64,000 bases of DNA from Oegoconia quadripuncta (GCA_949316235.1 OX438742.1:14755315-14819314), one strand, 5' to 3'. Counted from the first letter of the stretch, positions 1 to 10,843 are shown. Numbers and translations are program-made. Notes: a model not told the origin generated them from the letters alone.

Positions 1-280
1 TTTCTGTATGGTCCCCGGACAAAGAGTAACATCACTCCATATCTTCCCGTGACTTTGTTAAAGACTGAATTGCAGATTGGTGTCCTTGGAATTGTATCAC
101 AGCCATCTTGAATATCGTTTATATCCGGAGTGAACTAATATAGGCTATTGATGATACTAAATATATTAGTACATCTTACCACAATGGCAGAAAAATATGC
201 ACAGTGGTCAAAATTCAATCAAAAATTCTTTATGCACAATTGTCAATACAGTATACATTATAATGACCTTATGATTTCCA

Positions 281-330
281 GCAGAGTAGAATAGGACCAA
301 GCCTCTCTTCCCGTGGGGGGCGTAAAAGAA
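281..330 (+). repeat. Fragment of a dispersed LINE-like repeat
   Basis: About 50 bp (GTAGAATAGGACC, CTCTTCCCGTGG, then CGTAAAAG) that reappears in diverged form near 961-1100 and 19331-19433. Phrases of this kind are common in lepidopteran LINE-derived repeats. Only a fragment is present and the family is not assigned. Confidence 0.4.
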
Positions 331-483
331 GAAAAAAAAATAGGCTGTCTATATTATACATTGCAAATCGTAAATGAACACAATCAAATTGAGGTATAGA
401 AGGTATTGGTAGTGATAGAGAACTACATGGTGTTGTTCCAGCGCTGCTACAAGTATTCCACAATAAACCAACCAAGGTTGACA

Positions 484-617
484 GATGACCTGAAAAAGGT
501 CGCGGGAAATCTGGACGCAGACCGCTTCCAACCGGTCGCTCTGAAATTCTGTGGGGGAAGTTGAAGTTCGATGTTCAGCAGTGGACATCCTGTAGCAGAT
601 ATAATGATGATGATGAT
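484..617 (+). mobile_element. RTE-type LINE 3' end (coding remnant plus GAT tail)
   Basis: The plus strand reads as the degenerate C-terminus of an endonuclease/reverse-transcriptase LINE. DDLKKVAGN corresponds to the remembered DDLVKVAG(N/S) block, then a degraded stretch, then FQQW-like CAGCAGTGGAC, ending in a (ATG)n microsatellite at 600-617. The same tail type occurs at 16779-16848 and, in reverse, at 35930-36296. It is frameshifted and 5'-truncated, so it is not functional. The RTE assignment is by recognition. Confidence 0.6.
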
Positions 618-629
618 CTACCATAAATG

Positions 630-960
630 TGCCTGTGAAGAATAATAACTTCCTCATGACACCGCTAGTGGATCAACTTTAAGGACCACTTCTATCTTAA
701 GAATCCACACGTTATCTTAACTCTGTTTCATTAATGGAATAGCCAAAAGTCATTAGTAACTTGTTGCTTGCCATGCTCTCTAACTCGCTTACTATGACGT
801 CCGTAAGGCACAATCGCGTCTGAGTTTATGACTTTGACTTAACAATTAACTTCATATCCCTGATTCGACTCGAGTGTGAAATCGATGGTTTTTATGCTTA
901 TCTAACAAAATTTATACGAGTATTTAGTTAAGGCATATTTTCCGCCGTGTTGTTGTGGAA
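630..960. other. No recognisable feature
   Basis: AT-rich single-copy-looking DNA between two LINE fragments. I see no open frame, structured repeat or RNA gene. Confidence 0.5.
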
Positions 961-1100
961 AAATAGTAGAATAGGTCCATCCCGTCTCTACCAGTGGATC
1001 TCATAAAAGAGATGACTAACTTAACAGCAAAGCCCAATAACGGGCAGCAGTGTCATAAGTGAAGAGGTCGCAGAAAGCCGCCTGGCCAGAGCGTGGCGAT
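961..1100 (+). repeat. Dispersed LINE-like repeat fragment
   Basis: Related to 281-330 and to 19331-19433: AGTAGAATAGG(T/A)CC, CC(G/C)TCTCT, CATAAAAGAGATGAC, then CCCAATAACGGGCAGCAGTGTC (compare GACCAGTGGTAGGCAGTAGCGTC at 19.4 kb). The similarity is patchy, as expected of old copies. No long reading frame survives. Confidence 0.4.
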
Positions 1101-1323
1101 TAGTGATGCAAATCGCGTCATGGACTCTCCCACGTCGAAACGTGAACTTCTATAGGATGTTAATTTATATGGGCATATTTTTTTCAGGACTGTACTCTAG
1201 ATTCCCAGCGAGCGGTCTTTACTTACTTAATATCCGAAATTATACAAAATGTAACAGAATTGTTCAGAAACCTCACACACAACTAAATAATCAATTTTTA
1301 AAGTTAATATATTTTTATTTCAC

Positions 1324-1551
1324 TTGGTCAAAGTAATTACGCCTAGGTCTTCCGCTTCCTCTCTTTCCTTCAATCTTTCCCTCAATTATGTTCTTCAAAA
1401 AAATATCTTGTCGTATCAAGAGACCTATCATCTTTCCTCTTCGGTTCAAGTGAAAGAAAAGGTGAATGTCGTGTCGTACCAAGAGGTTAAAACGAGGGCG
1501 GAAAGTAAAGACCCATGGTCGTTACTCCACCGACAAGAGCATAGCTCTTAA
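1324..1551 (+). other. Short open frame, unassigned (possible decayed repeat coding)
   Basis: A 75-codon frame ends with KDPWSLLHRQEHSS and a stop. The last 25 codons are less AT-biased than the surroundings, which hints at a coding remnant of a repeat. I do not recognise the protein and see no splice signals that would make it a host exon. It may be chance. Confidence 0.15.
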
Positions 1552-1631
1552 ATTGAGGAAGAATATATGTTTGTTATAAACTCAGTCGTATCTTTTTTAT
1601 AATAATAATCCGTTTAATTAGGACATTTCTA

Positions 1632-1697
1632 GACAAAGGGTACTGCTAGTGCTAACATACACAACGTACGAGCTGTATAGCTTGTACCCTCTTTGTC
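1632..1697. repeat. Imperfect inverted repeat
   Basis: GACAAAGGGTAC at 1632-1643 faces GTACCCTCTTTGTC at 1684-1697: a 12-bp match with a 2-nt gap and a 40-nt loop. It could be a MITE edge or chance. No target-site duplication is evident. Confidence 0.35.
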
Positions 1698-1741
1698 AGT
1701 ATTCAAAAACTAAAATTTAGAAATGTAAATTTTGTGAATTG

Positions 1742-1872
1742 GACATAAATGGCCGCGCGCGTGTTAGAACACGTGCCGCGGTGTCTTTGAAGACGCCGAA
1801 AGGCGACCACTCGCCGCTCAACAACTTGCTGTGATTGGTTGCGCCCTGTGCCACGCCACCCCCTTTGGCGTC
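1742..1872. other. GC-rich patch in AT-rich surroundings
   Basis: This stretch contains GGCCGCGCGCGTG, CACGTGCCGCGG, CGCCGAAAGGCGACC, and an inverted CCAAT motif (ATTGGTTGCGCC). CpG is abundant, unlike the flanks. The minus strand is open across it (81 codons, 1962 to 1717) with an in-frame core GEWSPFGVFKDTAARVLTRA. I recognise no protein. It could be an old repeat, a regulatory element or an exon. Confidence 0.3.
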
Positions 1873-2081
1873 TTCCATATGAACGTTGCCTTTTTTTCTC
1901 ATTGATAAAATAAGGTACAATCGAAATGAAGTAAGCCTGTTAATTTGTATTTTCATTTGCATTTACATTTAATTTATTTACTCGGAAACAAAATTTTGAA
2001 GGTAAGTTTCTTTAATTTTATTGTCATGTACGTGCAATTGCCAAAGTTTGTCGGGTTAATTTTGTTAGACCCTATATATAT
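1873..2081. other. No recognisable feature
   Basis: AT-rich DNA. An open plus frame begins at 1945, but only its last part (from 2082) has a relative elsewhere in the window. Confidence 0.4.
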
Positions 2082-2190
2082 AAAGCAAGCTACAGAATGG
2101 CTAGAAAACATTTTCATTATATTACTGATGGTTACTCTATCCTTCTACAAAAAATCAGAAACTTTAAGATTATAGGAAGTTACACTACAA
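2082..2190 (+). repeat. Unnamed dispersed repeat, copy 1
   Basis: About 105 bp closely similar to 30422-30525 on the same strand. Both copies stay open in the same frame and read QA-x-x-WLENIFI-x-LLM-x-TL-x-FYK. I do not recognise the family, and the reading frame may be incidental to an AT-rich repeat. Confidence 0.55.
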
Positions 2191-3129
2191 ATTTTGGATG
2201 TTTTTACTGGACTAACCTGCATGCATGAGCGTTTGTGTGCGAGCTTGCGATAACAAAATGCGCTTCAATCACGTATTTATTTTTATTTGTATCAACTAAA
2301 TTATTTTTAATTTAACTAAATTAAGAAAACACATAACACTTATTTTTATTGTATAGTTGAATTATGTTACTATAGTTTGTATGTAATTAACATTAATATA
2401 TCCTTTATTAAGTTGGGTTAAGGTTCTAAAGCAAACTAAAGTCTTGAGATGCAGTCCACCGTTCTTAAACTATGCCTACTAATCTAATAGGTTGGTATAA
2501 ATATTTTATCAGAACACAAGCATAAAATATTGTTTACACTTTAATACACTCAGAATATTACGTGGTGAAACAGTGGCACCCTAGGGAAAGCGTCACTCTA
2601 CAGAATAAAGTGTCTTGATTATACTTTTTGCTGGCATTTAATTATGGATCTCGACGTAATGCTCTCATTAATCATAGAAAAGTGAAGCAGTAACTTTGCG
2701 AAGGAGAACTCGTGAGGGCTCGCAATAAAACAATGAGAAATATTACGGTTGACCTGAAATATAAAAAGTAGGCTTAAATTTTACAGTTCCTACTTGTGAC
2801 TCGAACACACATTTTGCGCCATTAGGCCCGCTCTCAACCTATTTTATTATTTGTGTTTTACCTATCTCTTAAGCTATTGTGCAACTGCGTAATTAGCCAC
2901 TACAACGTGACCGTTGCATACCTACAATGCTATTTTGTTCCAGTTACATACGACACAACCGGTGAATCAAAAGTTGTGCTTTAGGTAGGTAGGTTCAGGT
3001 TTTACAGTGCAAAGGCGTTGTTTTGGGAATCAACATCGTTCCACGTATTTCGGTATGGTAAATAATATCAAATGAATGGGTAATCAAATACTCGTACCTA
3101 AATGCTGCTATTGCCAAAAATATAATAAA
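2191..3129. other. No recognisable feature
   Basis: AT-rich, with no significant open frame and no repeat that I can pair with another part of the window. Confidence 0.5.
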
Positions 3130-3647
3130 CTAGCTTTTCGCCCGTGGCTTCGCCTGCATAGAATAATTTTATCGCGGATAGGTTTAATTTGTTTCATCAT
3201 CATCATCAGCCCGTAAACATTATGGTATACTATAACATGTGGTAACTGGTATATGAGGCAGTATGGGCCATAGTCCACCACGCTGGCCCAATGCGGGTTG
3301 GGGACTTCACATGCCTTTGAATTTTTATTTCTCAGGCATGCAGGTTTCCTGACGATGTTTTCCTTCGCCGTTTAAGAGCAGTCGGATAAATGCACATACA
3401 TAATTAAATTAAATTTAAAAACTCATTGCTACATGGCCTGCCTGGGAATGAACCCGGACCTCCCAAATTAGGAGGCCACCGACGCGACGTAGTTTGTTTA
3501 TTCCGCGGGAACTACTCACTTTATAGGTTTTAATCCAAGTTATGTTCTACATATATACCTACCAAATTTCATCCAAATCCGTTCATCCGTTTCACCGTAG
3601 TTGAACAATAAACAAACAAACATTCAACTTTCACATGTTAGTTTAGA
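3130..3647 (-). mobile_element. Helitron-like short element, split by a SINE
   Basis: On the minus strand the element starts TCTAAACTAAC, carries GTTTGTTTGTTT and CGGATGAACGGATTTGGATG, and ends with CGAAGCCACGGGCGAAAAGCTAG. It lies between A (3129) and T (3648), so the TC start, CTAG end and A/T insertion point fit a non-autonomous Helitron of the kind common in Lepidoptera. A SINE at 3195-3489 interrupts it. Related copies are at 51943-52178 and 59250-59482. It encodes nothing. Confidence 0.65.
3195..3489 (-). mobile_element. tRNA-derived SINE (family 1), nested in the Helitron-like element
   Basis: Minus-strand copy with a (GAT)n 3' tail, seen on the plus strand as CATCATCATCATCAGCCCG at 3195. 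The tRNA-like head is at the right end. It is flanked by TAATTTGTTT (3185-3194) and TAGTTTGTTT (3490-3499), a 10-bp target-site duplication with one mismatch. The head is shortened: the stretch around the A box is missing. Confidence 0.8.
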
Positions 3648-5270
3648 TTAATTAAAATAAATAAAACGTTTGCTTTATGTATTTTCGCATATTATATTAT
3701 TATCTAGTTATTATCTAGTTTTGGCCGGCGCATTTATGTTGAAGTCGACAAAGCCTCGGTAAATATATTTTAGGTTAATTTTTCTTTTCTTTTATTTCCA
3801 TTGTAAAGACGATTTCCACTTTCAAATTATTCAGTTTTTAATTTAACTTTACAATCTTTCATTTAAACGGAAGCAAAAAAGATACCAAAACAAGGTATAT
3901 TTCTCAAATTTTATCTCTTCTCAAACCGCTGATAAATGACAAATGCTATATTGTGTTGACGAACACTAATTAGGAAATCAATCAGAAACTTTCTTTTCTT
4001 AGACTATTGTTGATACTGCACCAAGGAAGCGGTTGAGTTGAATAGAAGTTTCGAAATATTTGAACTCGAAGCGGTTTAGCGGAAATTTTCTTCAAAATTA
4101 TATAAAGATCTATGAACTTTCCATGATTCAATATAAGAATTAATCAATCAGGTAGGTGTTTTAGTCTTTTAATATCAGGTGAAACTACTACTATAATATA
4201 ACTATACGATTAAGCCGGCAGGCTTAAATACCGCGATGCATGCATGCAATTAGACAAGTTCTTAGAAGCGCTCGTGTTGTACTGTACCGAACCAGTACGT
4301 TTTCGCATAAATATTTTTTATTATATATATAAAAAGCTTTTATTAAATTAAAAAAAGGGATGCAGGATATAATTGTTAAATTCGGTGTTTTCGTGAGGAG
4401 ATGTGAAAACATAAAATGAAAATTTAGACGATATTTTAGTAATCATAAGATCCATCTACATATTTGTGCTTATTCAGCATCTCGACACTAATAAGTGAAT
4501 GCAAGTTGTGTAGTGTGCATGGCTATTCTTGATAAAGTGTACAATGTAAGAGTGTAAAATTAGATCCAATTTTATCGACGGAAAAAATTGTTGAACTACT
4601 GACTTTTCAAAATAAGAAAAGAATAATAAGTAATGTTATTTGCATTCACTATTGCTTTCCTTTCTATACCATATAGTTCCAAAGCTACAACTATAAAATA
4701 AAGATATTTTATGATTTTTTTCTGTCCATAAAATTAGGCCTCACTTTAAATAAATTGCGGATAATGCCAAGGACACGGATAATTCTCAAATTAGAATTAA
4801 ATGTCGGCCGCTGAAAAGTTTCGGAGCGTATTTTTAGCCGAGGAAATAAGTTCTTCACCATAGGAGCTACAATAATTTTCAATATATCACAATGACACTA
4901 GCAGATAAAAACTAAAAATTGGAAAAGCAAATACAATATTACCTATTTCTCAATAGCCTCAGGGCAAAAGGAACAAATTAAAATATTCAAATAATGAATG
5001 TATGTAAACAAAGTCTGGCCAACGAAAGCGTGACCTGAAATTTTCTTAAACGTTTTTCATATGGCAACATTATTAAGCTGTCACAGGCTAATATAATATT
5101 AATTTATAATCTTGATAGTAGTTGATTAAATCAATATAAATAAATAAATAGCCTTGTATCTACACACATACAGCGTCCTTTTCTGAAGATTTTTTGAATT
5201 TACCGCGCTTTTTCAGGTCGCCCTTTTTTGGCCAGACTCTAGCGCTATATAAGTCAATTGACCAATCGAC
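3648..5270. other. No recognisable feature
   Basis: A long AT-rich stretch with homopolymer runs and short frames only. I could identify no repeat, RNA or exon. Confidence 0.5.
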
Positions 5271-5500
5271 GACCAATTGGTGTAGTGGATAGTGACTCTG
5301 TCAGCGAAACCAACGGTTGCGGGTTCAATTCCCGGGAGGGGTAAATGTTTATGTGATGAATACGAACATTTATTCCCGAGTCATGGATGTTTTTATAAAT
5401 ATTTGTGTACGTTTATCCGTTATCTGGTATCCATAGTACATCCTTTGCATAGTTCGGTGTAAGTCTCCGAACTATGCAAATTATAAATAATATTATAAAA
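5271..5500 (+). mobile_element. tRNA-derived SINE (family 2)
   Basis: The head has an A-box-like TGGTGTAGTGG and a B box GGTTCAATTCC (one change from GGTTCGAATCC), then GGAGGGGTAAATG and TTTATTCCCGAGTCATGG. Family copies are at 12727, 39053, 49391, 56954 and 58134. Near its 3' end the usual sequence is replaced by a new inverted repeat (5444-5480). Confidence 0.8.
5444..5480. repeat. Perfect 14-bp inverted repeat in the SINE tail
   Basis: TTTGCATAGTTCGG (5444-5457), a 9-nt spacer, then CCGAACTATGCAAA (5467-5480). Sister SINEs read on into GGGACTAGATAA here instead, so the right arm looks newly templated from the left. Confidence 0.85.
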
Positions 5501-5601
5501 AAACTAAATTAATTAATAAACCGAAAAACAAAAATCTCTAAATGTTTACTCACACAACCACTTTTCTTTATGTAAATATCCCCAGTACATCAACGTCTGT
5601 C

Positions 5602-6490
5602 TCACGAGCGGTAGTATGTACAGTTGCTACAGGTGGATATCTCTGTGGAGGGTTTATAAACTAACTCTAAAGGATACAAGCGTTGGACTGGTCTCAGCAT
5701 CTCGCCTGTGGCGCTCCGAACTTTTGCGACACGTACTACTCTGTCTTTCCCGGAGAGTAGTTCCCTAACCATACAAAGTGACTAGAGTAATTCTTCTTAT
5801 AACATCGTCTGGCAAAAACTTAACCCACCGACTTTTATAGATTCACTACTGCTTTTTTTCTCTACATCAACATCAGATCTTCATTACGAAAGCGTCTCGG
5901 AAAAATTACCTGAACCTCTCACAATATCTATTCCTCCTTGTCAAATTCTTCTTTTCGACTTGTTGCATACTTTGAATTTGTGAAGTGGGTAACCCTTATA
6001 AAACAATTGGCTAACAACGGTACCAAGTAGATCATCTGATTCCGAAAAATAAATAAGAGGTCGGTCAATAAGTACGTATTACTTTAGTATCACACAACAA
6101 AATACCTCATTCTTCAAATAACGACTTTAGCTTTTCCGAGTACTCTTTTAGAATATTTTTAATTGTGCACACCATACAGTAGTCGGATCGTTAAACATCC
6201 GAGTTATTGCTCGACCCGAAGTTTCATCTTGTACAGCGTTATCTAATAATTTTACAAAATTTTTAGCACATTTTAAATTCGTACCGTTATCTGTTAAAAT
6301 CTGATAAACATGTCCTCGTTAAGAAATAAACCGATGTTAAGCAATCATAATAGCATCAGTAGTTAGAGCAGTAACTTGAAATGAATAGCGTTGAATACAG
6401 TACACGTAAACAAAACAATTGCCAGATGAAAGAAGTACAGCGGTCTGGCTAGGTCAATACCAATAGGACGAGAATCCGAGTTCCCTTTTA
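5602..6490 (-). pseudogene. Decayed BEL/Pao LTR-retrotransposon integrase and C-terminal domain
   Basis: Read on the minus strand from 6479 leftwards. GIDLARPLYF (Asp codon 6453-6455) matches the first integrase aspartate block, usually GIDxAGPLY. About 55 residues on, TDNGTN (Asp codon 6289-6291) matches the second aspartate block. The conserved Glu block (GGxWE) is not visible and seems lost by deletion. Then come RPLIYFSESDDL (usually RPLTYLS) and, at 5655-5745, RVVRVAKVRS and LRPVQRLYPLEL, the end typical of the BEL/Pao tail domain, with a stop at 5602. Stops and frameshifts occur throughout, so it is inactive. No LTRs or protease/RT domains were found. A SINE lies just upstream at 6528. 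The D-D spacing and tail domain make Gypsy or Copia less likely. Confidence 0.75.
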
Positions 6491-6527
6491 AGAGTTTCGG
6501 GGCAAAGAAACAAGTTCTTCGTCGTAT

Positions 6528-6797
6528 CATCATCATCAGTCCGTAAACATCCCACTGCTCCCTCCCCCATATGGAGGGAGTATGGGGCCAAAGTGCGCCA
6601 CGCTGACCCAATTCGGGGTGGTTTCACATGCACATGGTTAGAATTTTTATTTCTCATGCATGCAGGTTTTCTCAAATGAAATGCACATAAATAATTAAAT
6701 TAAATTTAAAAAAGTCATTGGTACATGGCCTGCTTGAGGATCGAACTTGGACCTCCCAAATTGGGAGACTGAGTCTCCTCCACTGAGCCACTGACGC
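6528..6797 (-). mobile_element. tRNA-derived SINE (family 1) beside the BEL/Pao remnant
   Basis: Same family as at 3195. It has a (GAT)n tail at the left and an internal match to GGGAGGTCC and the CATGTACCAATGA block. It is flanked by TCTTCGTCGTAT (6516-6527) and TCTTCGTTGTAT (6798-6809), a 12-bp target-site duplication with one mismatch. Part of the body and the B box are diverged. Confidence 0.8.
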
Positions 6798-6809
6798 TCT
6801 TCGTTGTAT

Positions 6810-8580
6810 GAGATGACTTAATTTATACATTTATCCCAATGGCAAGAGCAGATAAAAATAAATAAAAGTAAAACTTATTTGTCATCAGAGTCCTATGCCA
6901 CTTTTCAATCAATACTGGTTTCACTCAGGATCTCAATTTAAAATTGGAAATCCCATGTGGAGGCGCTCTGTGACAGGTTGATGTAATGTACACACTAGGG
7001 TAACTTCGCCACCGAAGCAAAAATGCCCAAAACAGTATTGAGACACGTATTTGGAATTTTCGTATTTTACGATACCATTAGTCCTGTAATTTAATTGTAT
7101 GTGCAAAGATATTTATTTATTTATAATTCGGCCGTGCAGAATATTATATCAGTTTTAATTACAGAACAAATACTTTCAAATTAAAGATAGAATCATATCC
7201 AAAATGTACGTTATTTTTTGTGCAGCTTTATGGGATGTAGGCAATATTAACAATTTATATAATTACATCGTCGAGGATATCGTTAACATAGCTGCGAAGT
7301 ATGCACAAAGTTTATACCCGTAAATAGGATAAAGAAGCTGTACTATACCTGTATAAAATCCTCATAGCAATGGTGAGTGAATCATCCCTAGAGTCTGATT
7401 CTTCCTTAAATTTACGAGAATGTAATATACACAGGAAAATCGATAGGACTGATATGGAGGCGTAGTATGGAGGCGTAGCTACTTTAATATGAGTACATAA
7501 GTCTACCCAGTGATAATATGTGTTGTACGGAATACAGTGGAATTGAGATCGTACAGTTTGTAACATTGAACTACATAAGTCAAATTGATTTAAAAAAAAG
7601 TAATTAAATATTTTAAATTACCGCTCAATCACGAGGCTAACTCTCCAGAAAAGGAAGACCAAGAAACTCAAGGGTTGCTCTGGTTAAATAACTGAATATC
7701 GCTGAGATCCATTCTTTTTTATCAGCTAAATAGTCCGAAATAGTCTGCTTAATAGTATTCCAATAGTAGTCTTCTTCTGCCTAACCATAGAACCTTGTGA
7801 AGCGAACGTAGATTCTGTTTCATTTAGTTTTTGGTAAAGTATTATCGAATCAGATCTATGATATATGATATGTATCTCTTTTTGGATATTCTTAAGCGAA
7901 AAAGTAACTTAAAATTAAACATGAACGAAATGTTTGTGAGTTAGTTGGACAAAAAAGGAAATCTCATCTCTCTACGTATTTTCATGATCTCACCCATAAA
8001 GTTTATACTGTATACTGTGATATACTTAAGTCACAGTACGTAGATAATTTTATATTTTGGTATTGGTATTACTGGTATTATCAAAGGAGCGCTTAACGTC
8101 ATGTTTAAGTTGCTAGAAGAACTATTTCAGCAGTTCTACAAGGAGACATTGGCGTAGGTAAGAAGTTTCTCAATTTATTTCACAGTATTGGCGGGACCGG
8201 CTTGGTGTTTGAAGAGAACTGAAGAGAGAATAGCTGCCTCTTGTATGATAACAGTGCACGTACACGTCATGTGTCGGATGATATAAAACCAAAGTGGAAA
8301 ATTATTGATGGATTTACACATCACGGAGAGTGAAATGAATATACCTCCATAGCATTTAACACTTTACTTGAGTACTAAATACTGTTAATAAATATTATCG
8401 CGGTAAAATTTGTTTCATTCATGCTTTTATTATTAAGAAAATAACACTTGATATAGACAACTGAAAATATATGTTATAGTAAAAATACGCCGTCCAAGCA
8501 TAATAACATAATAGCTAGCCAATTTTTATTTAATACTTACATCTTTACTAGTTTGGGACCTAATTCGATAGCGTGCCTAT
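6810..8580. other. No recognisable feature
   Basis: AT-rich. An 84-codon minus-strand frame (7312-7566) has no recognisable motif. I looked for upstream BEL/Pao domains near 6.8-7.1 kb and could not support any. Confidence 0.5.
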
Positions 8581-9260
8581 TACTATACTATACTATACTA
8601 TACTATACTATACTATACTATACTATACTATACTATACTATACTATACTATACTATACTATACTATACTATACTATACTATACTATACTATACTATACTA
8701 TACTATACTATACTATACTATACTATACTATACTATACTATACTATACTATACTATACTATACTATACTATACTATACTATACTATACTATACTATACTA
8801 TACTATACTATACTATACTATACTATACTATACTATACTATACTATACTATACTATACTATACTATACTATACTATACTATACTATACTATACTATACTA
8901 TACTATACTATACTATACTATACTATACTATACTATACTATACTATACTATACTATACTATACTATACTATACTATACTATACTATACTATACTATACTA
9001 TACTATACTATACTATACTATACTATACTATACTATACTATACTATACTATACTATACTATACTATACTATACTATACTATACTATACTATACTATACTA
9101 TACTATACTATACTATACTATACTATACTATACTATACTATACTATACTATACTATACTATACTATACTATACTATACTATACTATACTATACTATACTA
9201 TACTATACTATACTATACTATACTATACTATACTATACTATACTATACTGTACTGTACTG
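8581..9260. repeat. Pure (TACTA)133 satellite
   Basis: Unbroken pentanucleotide repeat from 8581 to 9245 (133 units, no mismatch), then three TACTG variants to 9260. All plus-strand frames are open because the 15-nt cycle reads Tyr-Thr-Ile-Leu-Tyr. The two long apparent ORFs here (8553-9281 and 8573-9292) are artefacts of the repeat, not genes. The minus strand is full of TAG stops. Confidence 0.99.
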
Positions 9261-10017
9261 ACAGTAGAGTACAGTTGTTAATCGTTTTATAATAGAATCA
9301 AAGTGGAAGCGGAAGTGTCCACTCTTCATAGATTAGAAATATAGAAATTGGCGATATAGTTAAAAATAAATTAGAAAATATTAAATTGTCCAAAGAAATC
9401 ATATATGCGCCTAATTTATTAGTTCTTAAAACACTGTCAACAAATTAAGCAATTCTTCATGAAACAAGATTGGATTGGATGAACATATTTTCAATCTCCT
9501 TGGTCAAACATTATTATAAATATTTATGATATGATCGACTTATGTAATTTATCATAGATAACTGACAAGTGTTTATAATAAAAAAGTTTGCTTGTACACA
9601 TATACCTAAAAATAATAGAGAGAATTTCCGTGGAAGCTCTTTTAAAAATAAAATGACTACCAAGGGACTCCGAAATGAATGATAACGATTTTAAAATTAT
9701 TCAGCGAGCACGACGACGGGGCAGAGTTCTGCTTTTCGCTGAATATCAAATTTATAAAAAAAAACTCCGCTTAAGCAAATAAACGTTAATGACGTTGAAA
9801 AAATATATATATTATATTAAAAACTGATGCAAATAGATATTTATTTATAACTTTGATTATCATTTTATCACTTTCCGATTTTACATATAACTAACGGAAA
9901 ATACAGTGAATTCTAAAGTTAAACTTTTCCAAGTACTTAGATGTACTAAACTTCACTATTATGAAATAAAAACTAAAAGCACAATATTTTACTCATTTGG
10001 TCTCTGAGACAATTGGG
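9261..10017. other. No recognisable feature
   Basis: AT-rich flank between the satellite and the tandem duplication. No gene or repeat could be identified. Confidence 0.5.
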
Positions 10018-10346
10018 ACAAATAGGTCGCGATAGATCCAAATAGACAAAGGAAGTACCCAAGTTTTACTTATTTATAGTGGTCCCTACCAATGATGGCA
10101 ATTCGGTACACTTATTAGAATCACCTTAACCGCCCTCTATCACCGCTAAGCCGAATATACAATATTCAATATTATAAAAATTAAAAAAAAAAACAACAAA
10201 AGAAATTATTTCGTTCTGTCTTTTGTATAAAAGTATGTAATACCTTATTAACGTATTGTTTCCAGCCCCAGCTTCGCCCGTTGAGAATTAGTATATCCTA
10301 CTTATCCCACGTAATATTATAAATGCAAAAGTTTGTGAATTTTGTA

Positions 10347-10379
<33 letters not shown>

Positions 10380-10747
10380 TTGTTACACGCCTAAAGTGGG
10401 CAGATTTGAATGAAATTCAAATACAAATAGGTCGCGATAGATCCAAATAGACAAAGGAAGTACCCAAGTTTTACTTATTTATAGTGGTCCCTACCAATGA
10501 TGGCAATTCGGTACACTTATTAGAATCACCTTAACCGCCCTCTATCACCGCTAAGCCGAATATACAATATTCAATATTATAAAAATTAAAAAAAAAAACA
10601 ACAAAAGAAATTATTTCGTTCTGTCTTTTGTATAAAAGTATGTAATACCTTATTAACGTATTGTTTCCAGCCCCAGCTTCGCCCGTTGAGAATTAGTATA
10701 TCCTACTTATCCCACGTAATATTATAAATGCGAAAGTTTGTGAATTT

Positions 10748-10808
<61 letters not shown>

Positions 10809-10843
10809 TTGTTACACGCCTAAAGTGGGCAGATTTGAATGAA
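10018..10843. repeat. 405-bp tandem direct duplication
   Basis: Copy 1 is about 10018-10422 and copy 2 about 10423-10843; GTCGCGATAG is at 10026 and again at 10431. I see one substitution (AAATGCAAAAG versus AAATGCGAAAG). The other difference is the TG tract: (TG)12 at 10347-10370 and (TG)24 at 10752-10799. A short ACAAATAGG sequence marks the junction. This is a very recent duplication or an assembly artefact. Confidence 0.95.
10311..10422 (+). mobile_element. Truncated Helitron-like fragment in duplication copy 1
   Basis: TAATATTATAAATGC, GTTTGTGAATTT, the TG tract, TTTGTTACACGC and GAATGAAATTC match the left half of the Helitron-like element completed in copy 2. The fragment stops at the duplication junction. 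Confidence 0.5.

Noticed and set aside
6810..7130. Upstream zinc-binding domain of the BEL/Pao integrase beyond the SINE
   Set aside because: I translated the minus strand in all frames and found no HHCC-type pattern I could support.
8553..9292. Two ORFs of about 240 codons, the longest in the window
   Set aside because: They are the translation of the (TACTA)n satellite (YTILY repeats) and occur in more than one frame.
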